NCBI GenBank assembly: GCA_030599055.1
Contig: JAUVOS010000034.1
Location: 1-14,948 of the forward strand
Length of the DNA stretch: 14,948 nucleotides
Direction: 5' to 3'
Origin: Lutibacter sp.
Lineage (GTDB): Bacteria > Bacteroidota > Bacteroidia > Flavobacteriales > Flavobacteriaceae
Numbering within the stretch: position 1 is the stretch's first letter; each line of letters opens with the position of its first letter. The notes under the pieces were generated by a model. It had not been told where the DNA came from. It searched no databases and saw only the letters and a program-made list of their open reading frames with translations. Of the stretch, positions 7,446 through 13,800 are shown piece after piece. Both the position numbers and the translations under genes were made by a program.

Positions 7446-7867
7446 ACAAGTCCCGTCAGGAACGACAATACAGGTAAACCACAAAGAATCAAAACAACAA
7501 GTCCCGTCAGGGACGACAATATAGGTAAACCTAAAACATAGCAAACCAACAAGTCCCGTCAGGGACGACAAGACAGATAAACCCAAATGCACAATCAGGA
7601 AAAAGTCCCGTCAGTGACGACAATATAGGTAAACCTAAAACATAGCAAACCAACAAGTCCCGTCAGGGACGACAATACAGGTAAACCTAAAACATGGCAT
7701 ACCAACAAGTCCCGTCAGGGACGACAATATAGGTAAACCTAAAACATAGCAAACCAACAAGTCCCGTCAGGGACGACAATACAGGTAAATACAGGTAAAC
7801 CACAAAGAATCAAACCAACAAGTCCCGTCAGGGACGATAATATAGCTAAACCAAAAACATGGCAAAC
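7446..7867 (+). repeat. Left palindrome array, eight units of about 52 nt
   Basis: GTCCC-GTCA-GGGAC hairpins (5-bp stem, 4-nt loop) start at 7450, 7501, 7553, 7605, 7657, 7709, 7761 and 7822, giving spacings of 51, 52, 52, 52, 52, 52 and 61. Arms are intact in six copies; copy 1 has GGAAC and copy 4 has GTGAC. Each hairpin is followed by GACAATAYAGGTAAACC, then a linker in two main forms (TAAAACATAGCAAACC or ACAAAGAATCAAA). The 61-nt step holds a direct duplication of TACAGGTAAA. After copy 8 the linker runs into the transposase gene at ATGGCAAAC. The period is not divisible by three and the frame is not kept open, so this is not a coding repeat. No gene was found inside. Confidence 0.9.
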
Positions 7868-8320
7868 ACTTACACTCAAATCCACATACAAATAGTCTTT
7901 TCTGTTCAAAATAGAAAAAATCTAATTCATAAAACATGGAAAGATGAACTATACAAATACATTACGGGGATTATCCAAAATAATGGACATAAAGTCTTAC
8001 AGATAAATGGCACATCAGATCATATTCATATTTTTATTGGAATGCGGCCAAAACAGTCATTATCTGATTTGGTAAAAGACATAAAAGGACGTTCATCAAA
8101 ATGGATTAACTCTCGTGGATTCCTTCCCAATAGATTTTCATGGCAAGAAGGTTTTGGTGGTTTTTCCTACGCAAAATCACAAGTTCCAACTATAATAAGA
8201 TATATACAAAACCAAGAAATACACCATAAAAAAAGATCCTTTACTGAGGAATACTTGGATTTATTAAAAGAATTTGGTGTTGATTATAAATCGCAATATA
8301 TTTTTAAACCTGTATTATAA
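7859..8320 (+). CDS. IS200-like HUH/Y1 transposase, REP-associated type
   Basis: The 153-residue protein is a Y1 transposase of the IS200/IS605 superfamily, which cuts and rejoins single-stranded DNA at hairpins. The HUH motif is H55-I56-H57 in GTSDHIHIFIG. The candidate catalytic tyrosine is Y104 in GGFSYAKSQVP, followed by the helix IIRYIQNQEIHHKK. It is a compact full-length member of the family and no disabling change is seen. No TnpB/IscB gene accompanies it, which fits IS200 or RAYT types. Flanking palindrome arrays and the single gene copy favour a REP-associated transposase. The start ATG (7859) is part of the sequence shared with the left repeat units. Whether it acts on these hairpins is inferred from position, not shown. 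Confidence 0.92.
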   Translation: MANTYTQIHIQIVFSVQNRKNLIHKTWKDELYKYITGIIQNNGHKVLQINGTSDHIHIFIGMRPKQSLSDLVKDIKGRSSKWINSRGFLPNRFSWQEGFGGFSYAKSQVPTIIRYIQNQEIHHKKRSFTEEYLDLLKEFGVDYKSQYIFKPVL

Positions 8321-8323
8321 CAT

Positions 8324-8653
8324 ATTTCGTACCTGACGGCACTTACCAATATTATCGTCCCTACGGGGCTACAAATATTATCGTCCCTACGGGACTGTGT
8401 TATCATCCTTAATGGATCATGGTTATTACAATTAAACTACAAATATTATCGTCCCTACGGGACTGTGTTATCATCCTTGTGGGGCTTTGATTATTACAAT
8501 TAAACAGGACTACAAATATTATCGTCCCTACGGGCTACAAATATTATCGTCCCTACGGGACTACAGATATTATCATCCACGGGGCTACAGATATTATTGT
8601 CCCTACGGGACTGTGTTATCATCCTTAATGGATCATGGTTATTACAATTAAAC
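8324..8653 (-). repeat. Right palindrome array with GTAG-preceded hairpins
   Basis: Read on the plus strand, CGTCCC-TAC-GGG cores begin at 8356, 8382, 8450, 8523, 8548 and 8598, with decayed copies at 8328 (CGTACCTGACGGCAC) and 8574 (CATCCACGGGG). Spacing is 24-26 nt within runs and 68-73 nt where a longer linker is inserted. The long linker TGTGTTATCATCCTTAATGG (first part) occurs at about 8396 and 8612 and in a changed form at about 8464, each time reaching ATTACAATTAAAC. On the minus strand, four of the hairpins (8356, 8523, 8548, 8574) are directly preceded by GTAG, the tetranucleotide found before classical REP palindromes; the others have ACAG. The stretch holds no gene. The helicase stop codon (8648-8650) lies in its right edge. 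Confidence 0.85.
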
Positions 8654-11600
8654 AGAAACTACTGCTACCGCATCGCCAATATAAACTAACAACTTAGCCT
8701 TTATTACATATCCCATTTCCTTTAAATAACGGGCATAATTTTCAATCTGAATTTCGTGTTTTACATCTTTTGCCCCTGTTTTGTAATCAATAATAACTGC
8801 TTTTTTATTTGGAAAAACAACCACTCTATCCGGAATGATACTAACACCTTGTGTATTGACAATTTCTCTTTCGTTATAGACCGTCAAATTGTGTTGGTAA
8901 TAGGTTTTTAAATTGGGATGCTCAATAATATTTTTGATTTTATTTTGAAGTGCATTAATATCCGTTTTAGTGATAATTCCCTGTGAAAGATAGCGTTGCA
9001 GAGTTTGTTCAATATCATCAGCGGTATAAATATGCGACAGTATTTCGTGTAATAAATTTCCATAAGCAATGGCTTCTCCTTGTTCTGTATCCCATAATAA
9101 TGAGGAACTTGCATAAAAATTAATTTGATGCTGTGATACATCTGTACTGATGAACTCCTCCGAATAAAGGGCATCAATATCTGATTTTTTAATTTCTTTT
9201 TCAATTATAACACGATCTTTTGACCCGAAAGAATAAGATAGTAGTTCTTGATTCCACGTATCAGTGGCTTTTAAATAATTGATAAACAATCCAGAGAAAA
9301 AATTGGTGTTTTCTGCTCCCTTTAGCGTGACTTTATACTCCGTTATGATATATAACTGCTCAACAGCTCGGGTCAGGGTTACATATAATAAATTATAACT
9401 ATCCAATTCGAGCATTTCTTGACGTTCTTGGTATAATTGAGCACCTGTTTCATCGGTATATTTTAAATTCTCACGATACGGAATTAACATTTTTTTAAAT
9501 CCCTGATACTTCTCAGGCTCTGTGATAGGATACCAGATATTCGGTTGAATTTGTTGATTTATTTTCATATCATAAGGAAAGATAACAACCGGAAATTGCA
9601 AGCCTTTTGCTTTGTGAATGGTCATAATTTGTACTGCATTTTCACCTTCAGGCATACTGATACTCAACTTGTCTTTTTGTTGCTCCCAATGAATTAAGAA
9701 TTTTGCCAAATCACTGCCGTGCTTTATCTGGAAATCAAGTATTTCATCCAAGAAAAACTGTAAATAAGCATCTGATTTTTCAGCAAGTTTAAACACTCTA
9801 ATACTGTATTCTATGGAGTCATAAAGAGATTTTTGAATATATACAGCCTTGTCAAAATAATAATCATAAGACCGTAACGCCTTGAATAATTTCGATTCAT
9901 CTAAGTGTACCAAATCATTTAGAAACTGATGCTTGTCAATTGAAGTTTGTGTTTGTTCGTATAAATAATACACTACTTTAAACCGGCTTTTTTGATCCTC
10001 AGGTTGCCAAATAGATTGCATTATATTTAGTAAGAAATCTACTTTTGCACTAGAAGCCAACAACAAACTTTCTGACGAAATGATTGCAATACCTTTTTCA
10101 TTTAAATAACTAGCAATGGCTACACCCTGACTTTTTTTACGCACCAAAACACAAACGTCTTTTAATTCAAAAGAAGCGTCTAAATTTTGAATGGTTTCCA
10201 GTACTTTTTTAGGATAAAGTATATCGTAATCTGGATCCTCATTTTTTTTAGCCTCTTTAGAATTAATAAAGTCTATTTGAACATAGCCACCCTTTTTTAA
10301 ATTTGTTTTCTGATCGTTTTCCTCCTTATATAATTTTGCATAGGTTTCGTTTTGCAACAAACCAGAAATATGCTGAAAAAACAAGTTATTAAAATTAATA
10401 ATTTCTGAAAAGCTACGATAATTTGTGTCGAGATGTTCTACTCGTTTTTCCACTTGGAAAGGTCCTTTTTTCTTAGGATCTGCCAAATCGATAAATTGTT
10501 CAGATTCACCACCACGCCAACGATAGATTGCTTGCTTGGCATCACCAACCAACAACAGACTTCCTCCTTCTTCCGAAAGCGCATTTTCAATGAGTTTGGT
10601 TAAATTTTTCCATTGCAATATTGAAGTGTCTTGCATTTCATCAATAAAATAGTGTTGAAACTTCTCGCCTAAGCGTTCGTAAATAAACGGCGTTGGTTCA
10701 TTTTGAATTTTGTTAAAAATCAACTCATTAAATTCGTTTATTAAATGCACATTATTTGTTAATTTAATTTCTTCTAAAGCATTGTGTACATACGAAAGCA
10801 CTGACATAGGGACAAGACTTTCTCTAAAGAGTTGAAACAGACTCAATTTACTAAATAATCGTTCTGACTGCGCGTATAAATCTAATAATTGCGGCAATAT
10901 ATTTTCAATTTTCGCTATTACTTCATCCTTTGTCGATTTTTTATAAAAAATGGAATCCTCAACTTTTTGACATAAGGTATTTTGGTCAAAAAACTTTGCC
11001 TTTTTCCAATCATACGCAAGTGCTTTAAAATGATTTGGGAACATGGAACTATAAAAATCACTAGGTTTTAAATCAGATTCCTCAATAATTTTCAATCCTG
11101 ATTTTCCGATTTCTTGTATTCTTGCGCTTGCTATTGCAAGTTTTTTATCCAATTGTTTTTGAAGCGTAATATAGTTATCAAAACCCTGATGCGAAATGCT
11201 TTTTAGGGCTTGTTTATCGGTTTCTTTTAGCAATATCTCTGCAAAATGAAAAAGTGTTTTACTTATGTCCCATGATTTATCATCATCTGATTTTTGATGT
11301 GAAAAAGCAATTAAAGCTTTGGTCAATTTAGAATCAACACCTATTTGTGCTATGACCGCATCTACGGCTTCTTGTAAAAGTACTTTTGCATCCATTTCAA
11401 CATCAAAACTCATAGACAAACCAAAATCGTAGGCAAAACTACGGATGATTCGATGTGTAAAACTATCTATCGTAGTAATATTAAAAGACGAATATTCACG
11501 TAAAATTGCTTCAATTAGTACTTGAGATTTTTTTTGAATCGTAACTTTATCTAAACCTGTTGCTTTTAGAATGGGTTGCAACATTTCTGTATCATGACCT

Positions 11601-11803
11601 TGTGCCAATGCTTGTAATGTAGTCACGACCCGTTCTTTCATTTCAGCCGCCGCCTTGTTTGTAAACGTAATGGCCAAAACCTTTTTAAAATGATACGCAT
11701 CCCTATTTTGCAATAAGATTTGCAAATAATCTTTTACCAAAGTAAAGGTTTTACCACTTCCAGCCGAAGCGCTATAAACGGTATAGGGACTTATTTTTGA
11801 CAC
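8648..11803 (-). CDS. AddA/RecB-like UvrD-type helicase with C-terminal PD-(D/E)XK nuclease
   Basis: The 1051-residue protein is a double-strand-break resection helicase-nuclease. Helicase motifs in order: SASAGSGKT (11-19, Walker A), VLAITFTNKAAAEMKERV (motif Ia), FIDEMQD (386-392, motif II, DEMQD in place of the common DEAQD/DEFQD), VGDAKQAIYRWRGG (419-432, motif III), LDTNYRS (motif IV), IMTIHKAKGLQFP (motif V) and LYVTLTRAVEQLYI (motif VI). The C-terminus has a RecB-type nuclease: GNLLHEILSHI, then D992 and DYKTG with D1006 and K1008. An AddB partner is not in the window. The start is a GTG at 11803-11801, giving MSKISPYTVYSASAGSGK; the Walker A motif so close to the N-terminus is normal for this family. 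The 3' end enters the right palindrome array. Confidence 0.93.
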   Translation of the reverse strand: MSKISPYTVYSASAGSGKTFTLVKDYLQILLQNRDAYHFKKVLAITFTNKAAAEMKERVVTTLQALAQGHDTEMLQPILKATGLDKVTIQKKSQVLIEAILREYSSFNITTIDSFTHRIIRSFAYDFGLSMSFDVEMDAKVLLQEAVDAVIAQIGVDSKLTKALIAFSHQKSDDDKSWDISKTLFHFAEILLKETDKQALKSISHQGFDNYITLQKQLDKKLAIASARIQEIGKSGLKIIEESDLKPSDFYSSMFPNHFKALAYDWKKAKFFDQNTLCQKVEDSIFYKKSTKDEVIAKIENILPQLLDLYAQSERLFSKLSLFQLFRESLVPMSVLSYVHNALEEIKLTNNVHLINEFNELIFNKIQNEPTPFIYERLGEKFQHYFIDEMQDTSILQWKNLTKLIENALSEEGGSLLLVGDAKQAIYRWRGGESEQFIDLADPKKKGPFQVEKRVEHLDTNYRSFSEIINFNNLFFQHISGLLQNETYAKLYKEENDQKTNLKKGGYVQIDFINSKEAKKNEDPDYDILYPKKVLETIQNLDASFELKDVCVLVRKKSQGVAIASYLNEKGIAIISSESLLLASSAKVDFLLNIMQSIWQPEDQKSRFKVVYYLYEQTQTSIDKHQFLNDLVHLDESKLFKALRSYDYYFDKAVYIQKSLYDSIEYSIRVFKLAEKSDAYLQFFLDEILDFQIKHGSDLAKFLIHWEQQKDKLSISMPEGENAVQIMTIHKAKGLQFPVVIFPYDMKINQQIQPNIWYPITEPEKYQGFKKMLIPYRENLKYTDETGAQLYQERQEMLELDSYNLLYVTLTRAVEQLYIITEYKVTLKGAENTNFFSGLFINYLKATDTWNQELLSYSFGSKDRVIIEKEIKKSDIDALYSEEFISTDVSQHQINFYASSSLLWDTEQGEAIAYGNLLHEILSHIYTADDIEQTLQRYLSQGIITKTDINALQNKIKNIIEHPNLKTYYQHNLTVYNEREIVNTQGVSIIPDRVVVFPNKKAVIIDYKTGAKDVKHEIQIENYARYLKEMGYVIKAKLLVYIGDAVAVVSV

Positions 11804-11812
11804 TTTTATAAG

Positions 11813-11844
11813 TTTGTGCCAATTTACAAAAAATACTAGTTTTG
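11813..11844 (+). promoter_or_regulatory. Bacteroidota-type promoter for the RDD gene
   Basis: TTTG (11813-11816), a 20-nt spacer and TAGTTTTG (11837-11844) fit the Bacteroidota sigma-A consensus TTTG-N19-TAnnTTTG closely. It points to the RDD gene and predicts a leader of about 140 nt. On the other strand, TTG-N17-TATTTTTTG in the same area could drive the helicase gene, which is a weaker match. Confidence 0.5.
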
Positions 11845-11991
11845 GTTTATGGCAATATTAAATTAGTTAAAAATATTTATTTATTAAAGCGATGCTTGAC
11901 TTTTTCATTTTTAATGTCGAACTTCGCTTATCATTAGATATACTTCATTAAAACGAAAGTATATCGTTACGTTAGTTACAATTATTACAAT

Positions 11992-12573
11992 ATGAAAAGA
12001 GAGGAACAAATAAAATTTTGTAAAAAATGTAATCATAAAAAAATGGATTTGACAAAAGGTCTTATCTGTAATTTGACAAATGAAAAAGCAGATTTCACTG
12101 AGTCTTGTGAGGACTACAGTGTAAATGAAGCTATATCTTCTCAAGTTGAACAGCAAGAGTTAGAAACTAAATTATTAAACAATACAGCAAGCAAAGAAAA
12201 AAGGTTTCTTAATTTCATAATAGACTATATCGTAAGGTTTATTTTGATAACGGTTATAAACATATTGCTGATGTTTATTCTTGTTAACTCTTTATTACAA
12301 AATCAATTATTTGTATATTTAGTAGCATACGTAACTACTACTTTATATTATCTATTATTTGAATTTTACACTGGAAAAACGATAGGTAAATTAATTACTA
12401 AAACTATTGTAGTTGATGAAAACGGAAATAAACCAAGTTTTAACAGCATTTTATGGAGAACATTATCTAGACTCATACCCTTTGACGGATTATCCTTTTT
12501 AGGTAGTTCATCTGGTTGGCACGATAACCTTTCTAAAACCCTAGTCATTAATTCAAGTAAAAAAAGTAACTAA
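11992..12573 (+). CDS. RDD-family membrane protein with four-cysteine N-terminus
   Basis: The 193-residue protein has two parts. Residues 8-41 contain four cysteines (C10, C13, C26, C39: FCKKCNHKKMDLTKGLICN, then ESCEDY), a spacing that suggests a small metal-binding ribbon. Residues about 68-185 form an RDD domain: KRFLNFIIDYIVRFILI (helix 1 with the R...D pair), a second helix at about 103-124, and a C-terminal block GWHDNLSKTLVI. RDD proteins are small multi-spanning proteins with poorly defined, probably transport-related roles. The ATG at 11992 begins MKREEQIKFC and is preceded by an AT-rich leader. It is divergent from the helicase gene and convergent with the CGGC gene 119 nt away. No partner gene gives a functional hint. 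Confidence 0.85.
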   Translation: MKREEQIKFCKKCNHKKMDLTKGLICNLTNEKADFTESCEDYSVNEAISSQVEQQELETKLLNNTASKEKRFLNFIIDYIVRFILITVINILLMFILVNSLLQNQLFVYLVAYVTTTLYYLLFEFYTGKTIGKLITKTIVVDENGNKPSFNSILWRTLSRLIPFDGLSFLGSSSGWHDNLSKTLVINSSKKSN

Positions 12574-12692
12574 CAACACCTATATTCAAGCTACAAAACT
12601 TACAAAAATTGTTTATTTTTATTTCTTTAAAACACAATATCTCTACCGGTTCATTTAATGTACAAAATTCATATATAATGAGTTTCTAAAAC

Positions 12693-13142
12693 CTAATTAT
12701 AGGACAAACGTGTTTTTTTATCTGTCATTGTAGGTTGAATAAATTTTTCCCATTCCGGTGAATTCCATGTACCGAGTTTTGAATGGGTAATCCTGTATTT
12801 TTCAGGAATGGGATGCGTTCCCACAACCACTTTCAAAGTATATTTCTCCTCAATAAATCGTTTAAAATGGTCAATGTAAGGGCAAGGTGGGTAGCCCACT
12901 ACAAAACCGGTAGCAAAATGAATCACTTCGACACCGTTTTTTTTCATTTCTTCAGGAGCATATTCAATATTTCCACCGGGACATCCTCCACAACTAGTAT
13001 AACCAACTATTTCTACCTTTTCATCCTTGCCATACCTATCAAATGCTCCTTCTCTGTTTTCCAAAGCCCTAAAGCATTTTCCACCGGCACAATTTCGATA
13101 CCGGTCACAAATAATGATTCCGATTTTTGTTTTTTTCTTCAT
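12693..13142 (-). CDS. CGGC-domain protein
   Basis: The 149-residue protein matches the CGGC family, named for its Cys-Gly-Gly-Cys motif. Visible cysteines are in IIICDRYRNCAGGKCFRALE (near the N-terminus), YTSCGGCPGGNIEYA (the motif itself) and GYPPCPYIDHF; VVGTHPIPEKY closes the domain. These cysteines could bind a metal or an iron-sulfur cluster, but the family's activity is not established. Members occur widely in anaerobes and often near iron-sulfur or metal-handling genes, which suits its place downstream of iron-sulfur ATPases and a NifX-family protein on the same strand. A decayed gene fragment lies between it and the NifX-family gene, so the present adjacency may be recent. The start ATG is at 13142 (MKKKTKIGIIICD). 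Confidence 0.85.
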   Translation of the reverse strand: MKKKTKIGIIICDRYRNCAGGKCFRALENREGAFDRYGKDEKVEIVGYTSCGGCPGGNIEYAPEEMKKNGVEVIHFATGFVVGYPPCPYIDHFKRFIEEKYTLKVVVGTHPIPEKYRITHSKLGTWNSPEWEKFIQPTMTDKKTRLSYN

Positions 13143-13153
13143 TTTACTTTTTG

Positions 13154-13326
13154 TTATATAATTTTATTCAAAGCACGCTCAAGGTCAGCAATAATATCTT
13201 CTACATTTTCAATTTTAACTGAATATCTAACCCATTTGTAATCTGCTCAGCCAGTTTATCCTCCTTTGAAACACTCGCATGGGTCATTGACACAACAAAG
13301 ACCGAATACGCAGAATTATTTCCTGT
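13154..13326 (-). pseudogene. Remnant of a PLP-dependent Cys/Met-metabolism enzyme (C-terminus)
   Basis: On the minus strand one frame reads VFVVSMTHASVSKEDKLAEQ and continues ITNGL before leaving the family pattern and stopping. Another frame then gives RYSVKIENVEDIIADLERAL followed by NKII and a TAA at 13154-13156. Joined, this is the C-terminal end of the cystathionine/methionine gamma-lyase and O-acylhomoserine sulfhydrylase family (SMTHA..., GLVRYSVGIEN-type block, DIIADLE). The junction at about 13224-13229 fits loss of 4 bases where GLVRYS is expected. Upstream a stop (13327-13329) and unmatched sequence show the rest of the gene is gone. Only about 50 residues survive, so this is a dead fragment. 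The precise enzyme cannot be decided. Confidence 0.75.
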
Positions 13327-13369
13327 TTATGTCTTAGTGAAATTTAATTTCCAATTGATAATGATGCTA

Positions 13370-13708
13370 TTAAAAGGGTTTTAACAAATCGTTTTTATAG
13401 GCTTCATAGGCTTCCTTTACGGTCATATTGCCTGCTCCAATATATATTTTAATACCCCCTTTTTCCATCACTTTAGATGCATTTCCCCCTGGACCATTAC
13501 CTGTAATAAGAACATCAGGGTTTAATTTAAAAATCTTTTGTGCGGTTTTAGGTCCTGCACCATGTGCATCATTTTCCGAGTCTCGGTTGTCTAAATGTGA
13601 AAAATCTTGTTTATTTTCATCATAAATAAGAAAGTATTTGGTACGTCCAAATCTAGAATCCATCGATGCGTCCCAATTGATTCCTTTTGTTGTAAAAGCT
13701 ATTTTCAT
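13370..13708 (-). CDS. NifX/NifB-type (Fe-Mo cofactor family) protein, ORP-like
   Basis: The 112-residue protein belongs to the dinitrogenase iron-molybdenum cofactor biosynthesis family. Markers are MKIAFTTKGINWDASMDSRF, GRTKYFLIYDE, and the PDVLITGNGPGGNASKVM block followed by IKIYIGAGNMTVKEAYEAY. Proteins of this fold bind metal-sulfur clusters; related members outside nitrogen fixation include the orange protein (ORP), which works with MinD-type iron-sulfur ATPases. That partnership is visible here, with two such ATPases upstream on the same strand. No nitrogenase genes are present, so a role in nitrogen fixation should not be assumed. It starts 4 nt after a small 27-codon ORF, indicating tight co-translation. 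The last residues are NDLLKPF. Confidence 0.88.
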   Translation of the reverse strand: MKIAFTTKGINWDASMDSRFGRTKYFLIYDENKQDFSHLDNRDSENDAHGAGPKTAQKIFKLNPDVLITGNGPGGNASKVMEKGGIKIYIGAGNMTVKEAYEAYKNDLLKPF

Positions 13709-13712
13709 GTGT

Positions 13713-13796
13713 CTAAATTTTAATTTTTATAGGTGACACATGCTGTTCGCTATTAGTCATTTCCTCGTGTGTCAAATTAGGACATGCTCGTTTCAT
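13713..13796 (-). CDS. Candidate 27-residue small protein within the ATPase/NifX-family operon
   Basis: An ATG at 13796-13794 opens MKRACPNLTHEEMTNSEQ and runs 27 codons to TAG at 13713-13715. It fits the space between the ATPase stop and the NifX-family start exactly, with gaps of 4 nt on each side, which is the packing expected of a translated operon gene rather than spacer. It has one Cys and two His residues but no membrane segment. I recognise no family. The alternatives are that it is a decayed gene end or chance; an inverted repeat TGACACA/TGTGTCA (about 13734-13740 and 13768-13774) also lies in it. The location is strong evidence, the length is weak evidence. Confidence 0.45.
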   Translation of the reverse strand: MKRACPNLTHEEMTNSEQHVSPIKIKI

Positions 13797-13800
13797 ATAT

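Larger units (their letters stand above)
7446..8653. mobile_element. REP-type element: HUH transposase gene between two inverted palindrome arrays
   Basis: A 1.2-kb block fills the convergent gap between the nitrilase and the helicase genes. It consists of an array of eight hairpin units, a 153-codon IS200-like transposase gene and a second array of about eight hairpin units. The arrays belong to one family in opposite orientation: the plus-strand left unit has GTCCC-GTCA-GGGAC then GACAATATA, and the minus-strand right unit has GTCCC-GTAG-GGAC then GATAATATT. This resembles the REP/RAYT arrangement, in which a domesticated single-copy HUH transposase sits next to palindromes it recognises. 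Outer limits are set by repeat decay and by the helicase stop codon; no target-site duplication is expected for this transposase class and none is claimed. Confidence 0.7.

Noticed and set aside
7347..7592. 81-codon minus-strand ORF over the array and nitrilase 3' end
   Set aside because: It is antisense to the nitrilase gene and its repetitive peptide is a by-product of the palindromes; the 52-nt period does not keep frame.
7446..7858. Regular array as a CRISPR
   Set aside because: Intervals between hairpins are themselves repeated (two or three linker types), not unique spacers; there is no cas gene, and the hairpins adjoin an HUH transposase.
12574..12692. Possible bidirectional terminator between the RDD and CGGC genes
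   Set aside because: Convergent 119-nt gap was read on both strands; no stable stem with a T-tract was found.
12783..13241. Plus-strand 152-codon ORF
   Set aside because: It is antisense to the CGGC gene and has no family features; the CGGC protein has clear motifs.
13370..13708. NifX-family gene as evidence of nitrogen fixation
   Set aside because: There are no nifHDK or other nif genes in the window, and the family has many members outside nitrogen fixation.
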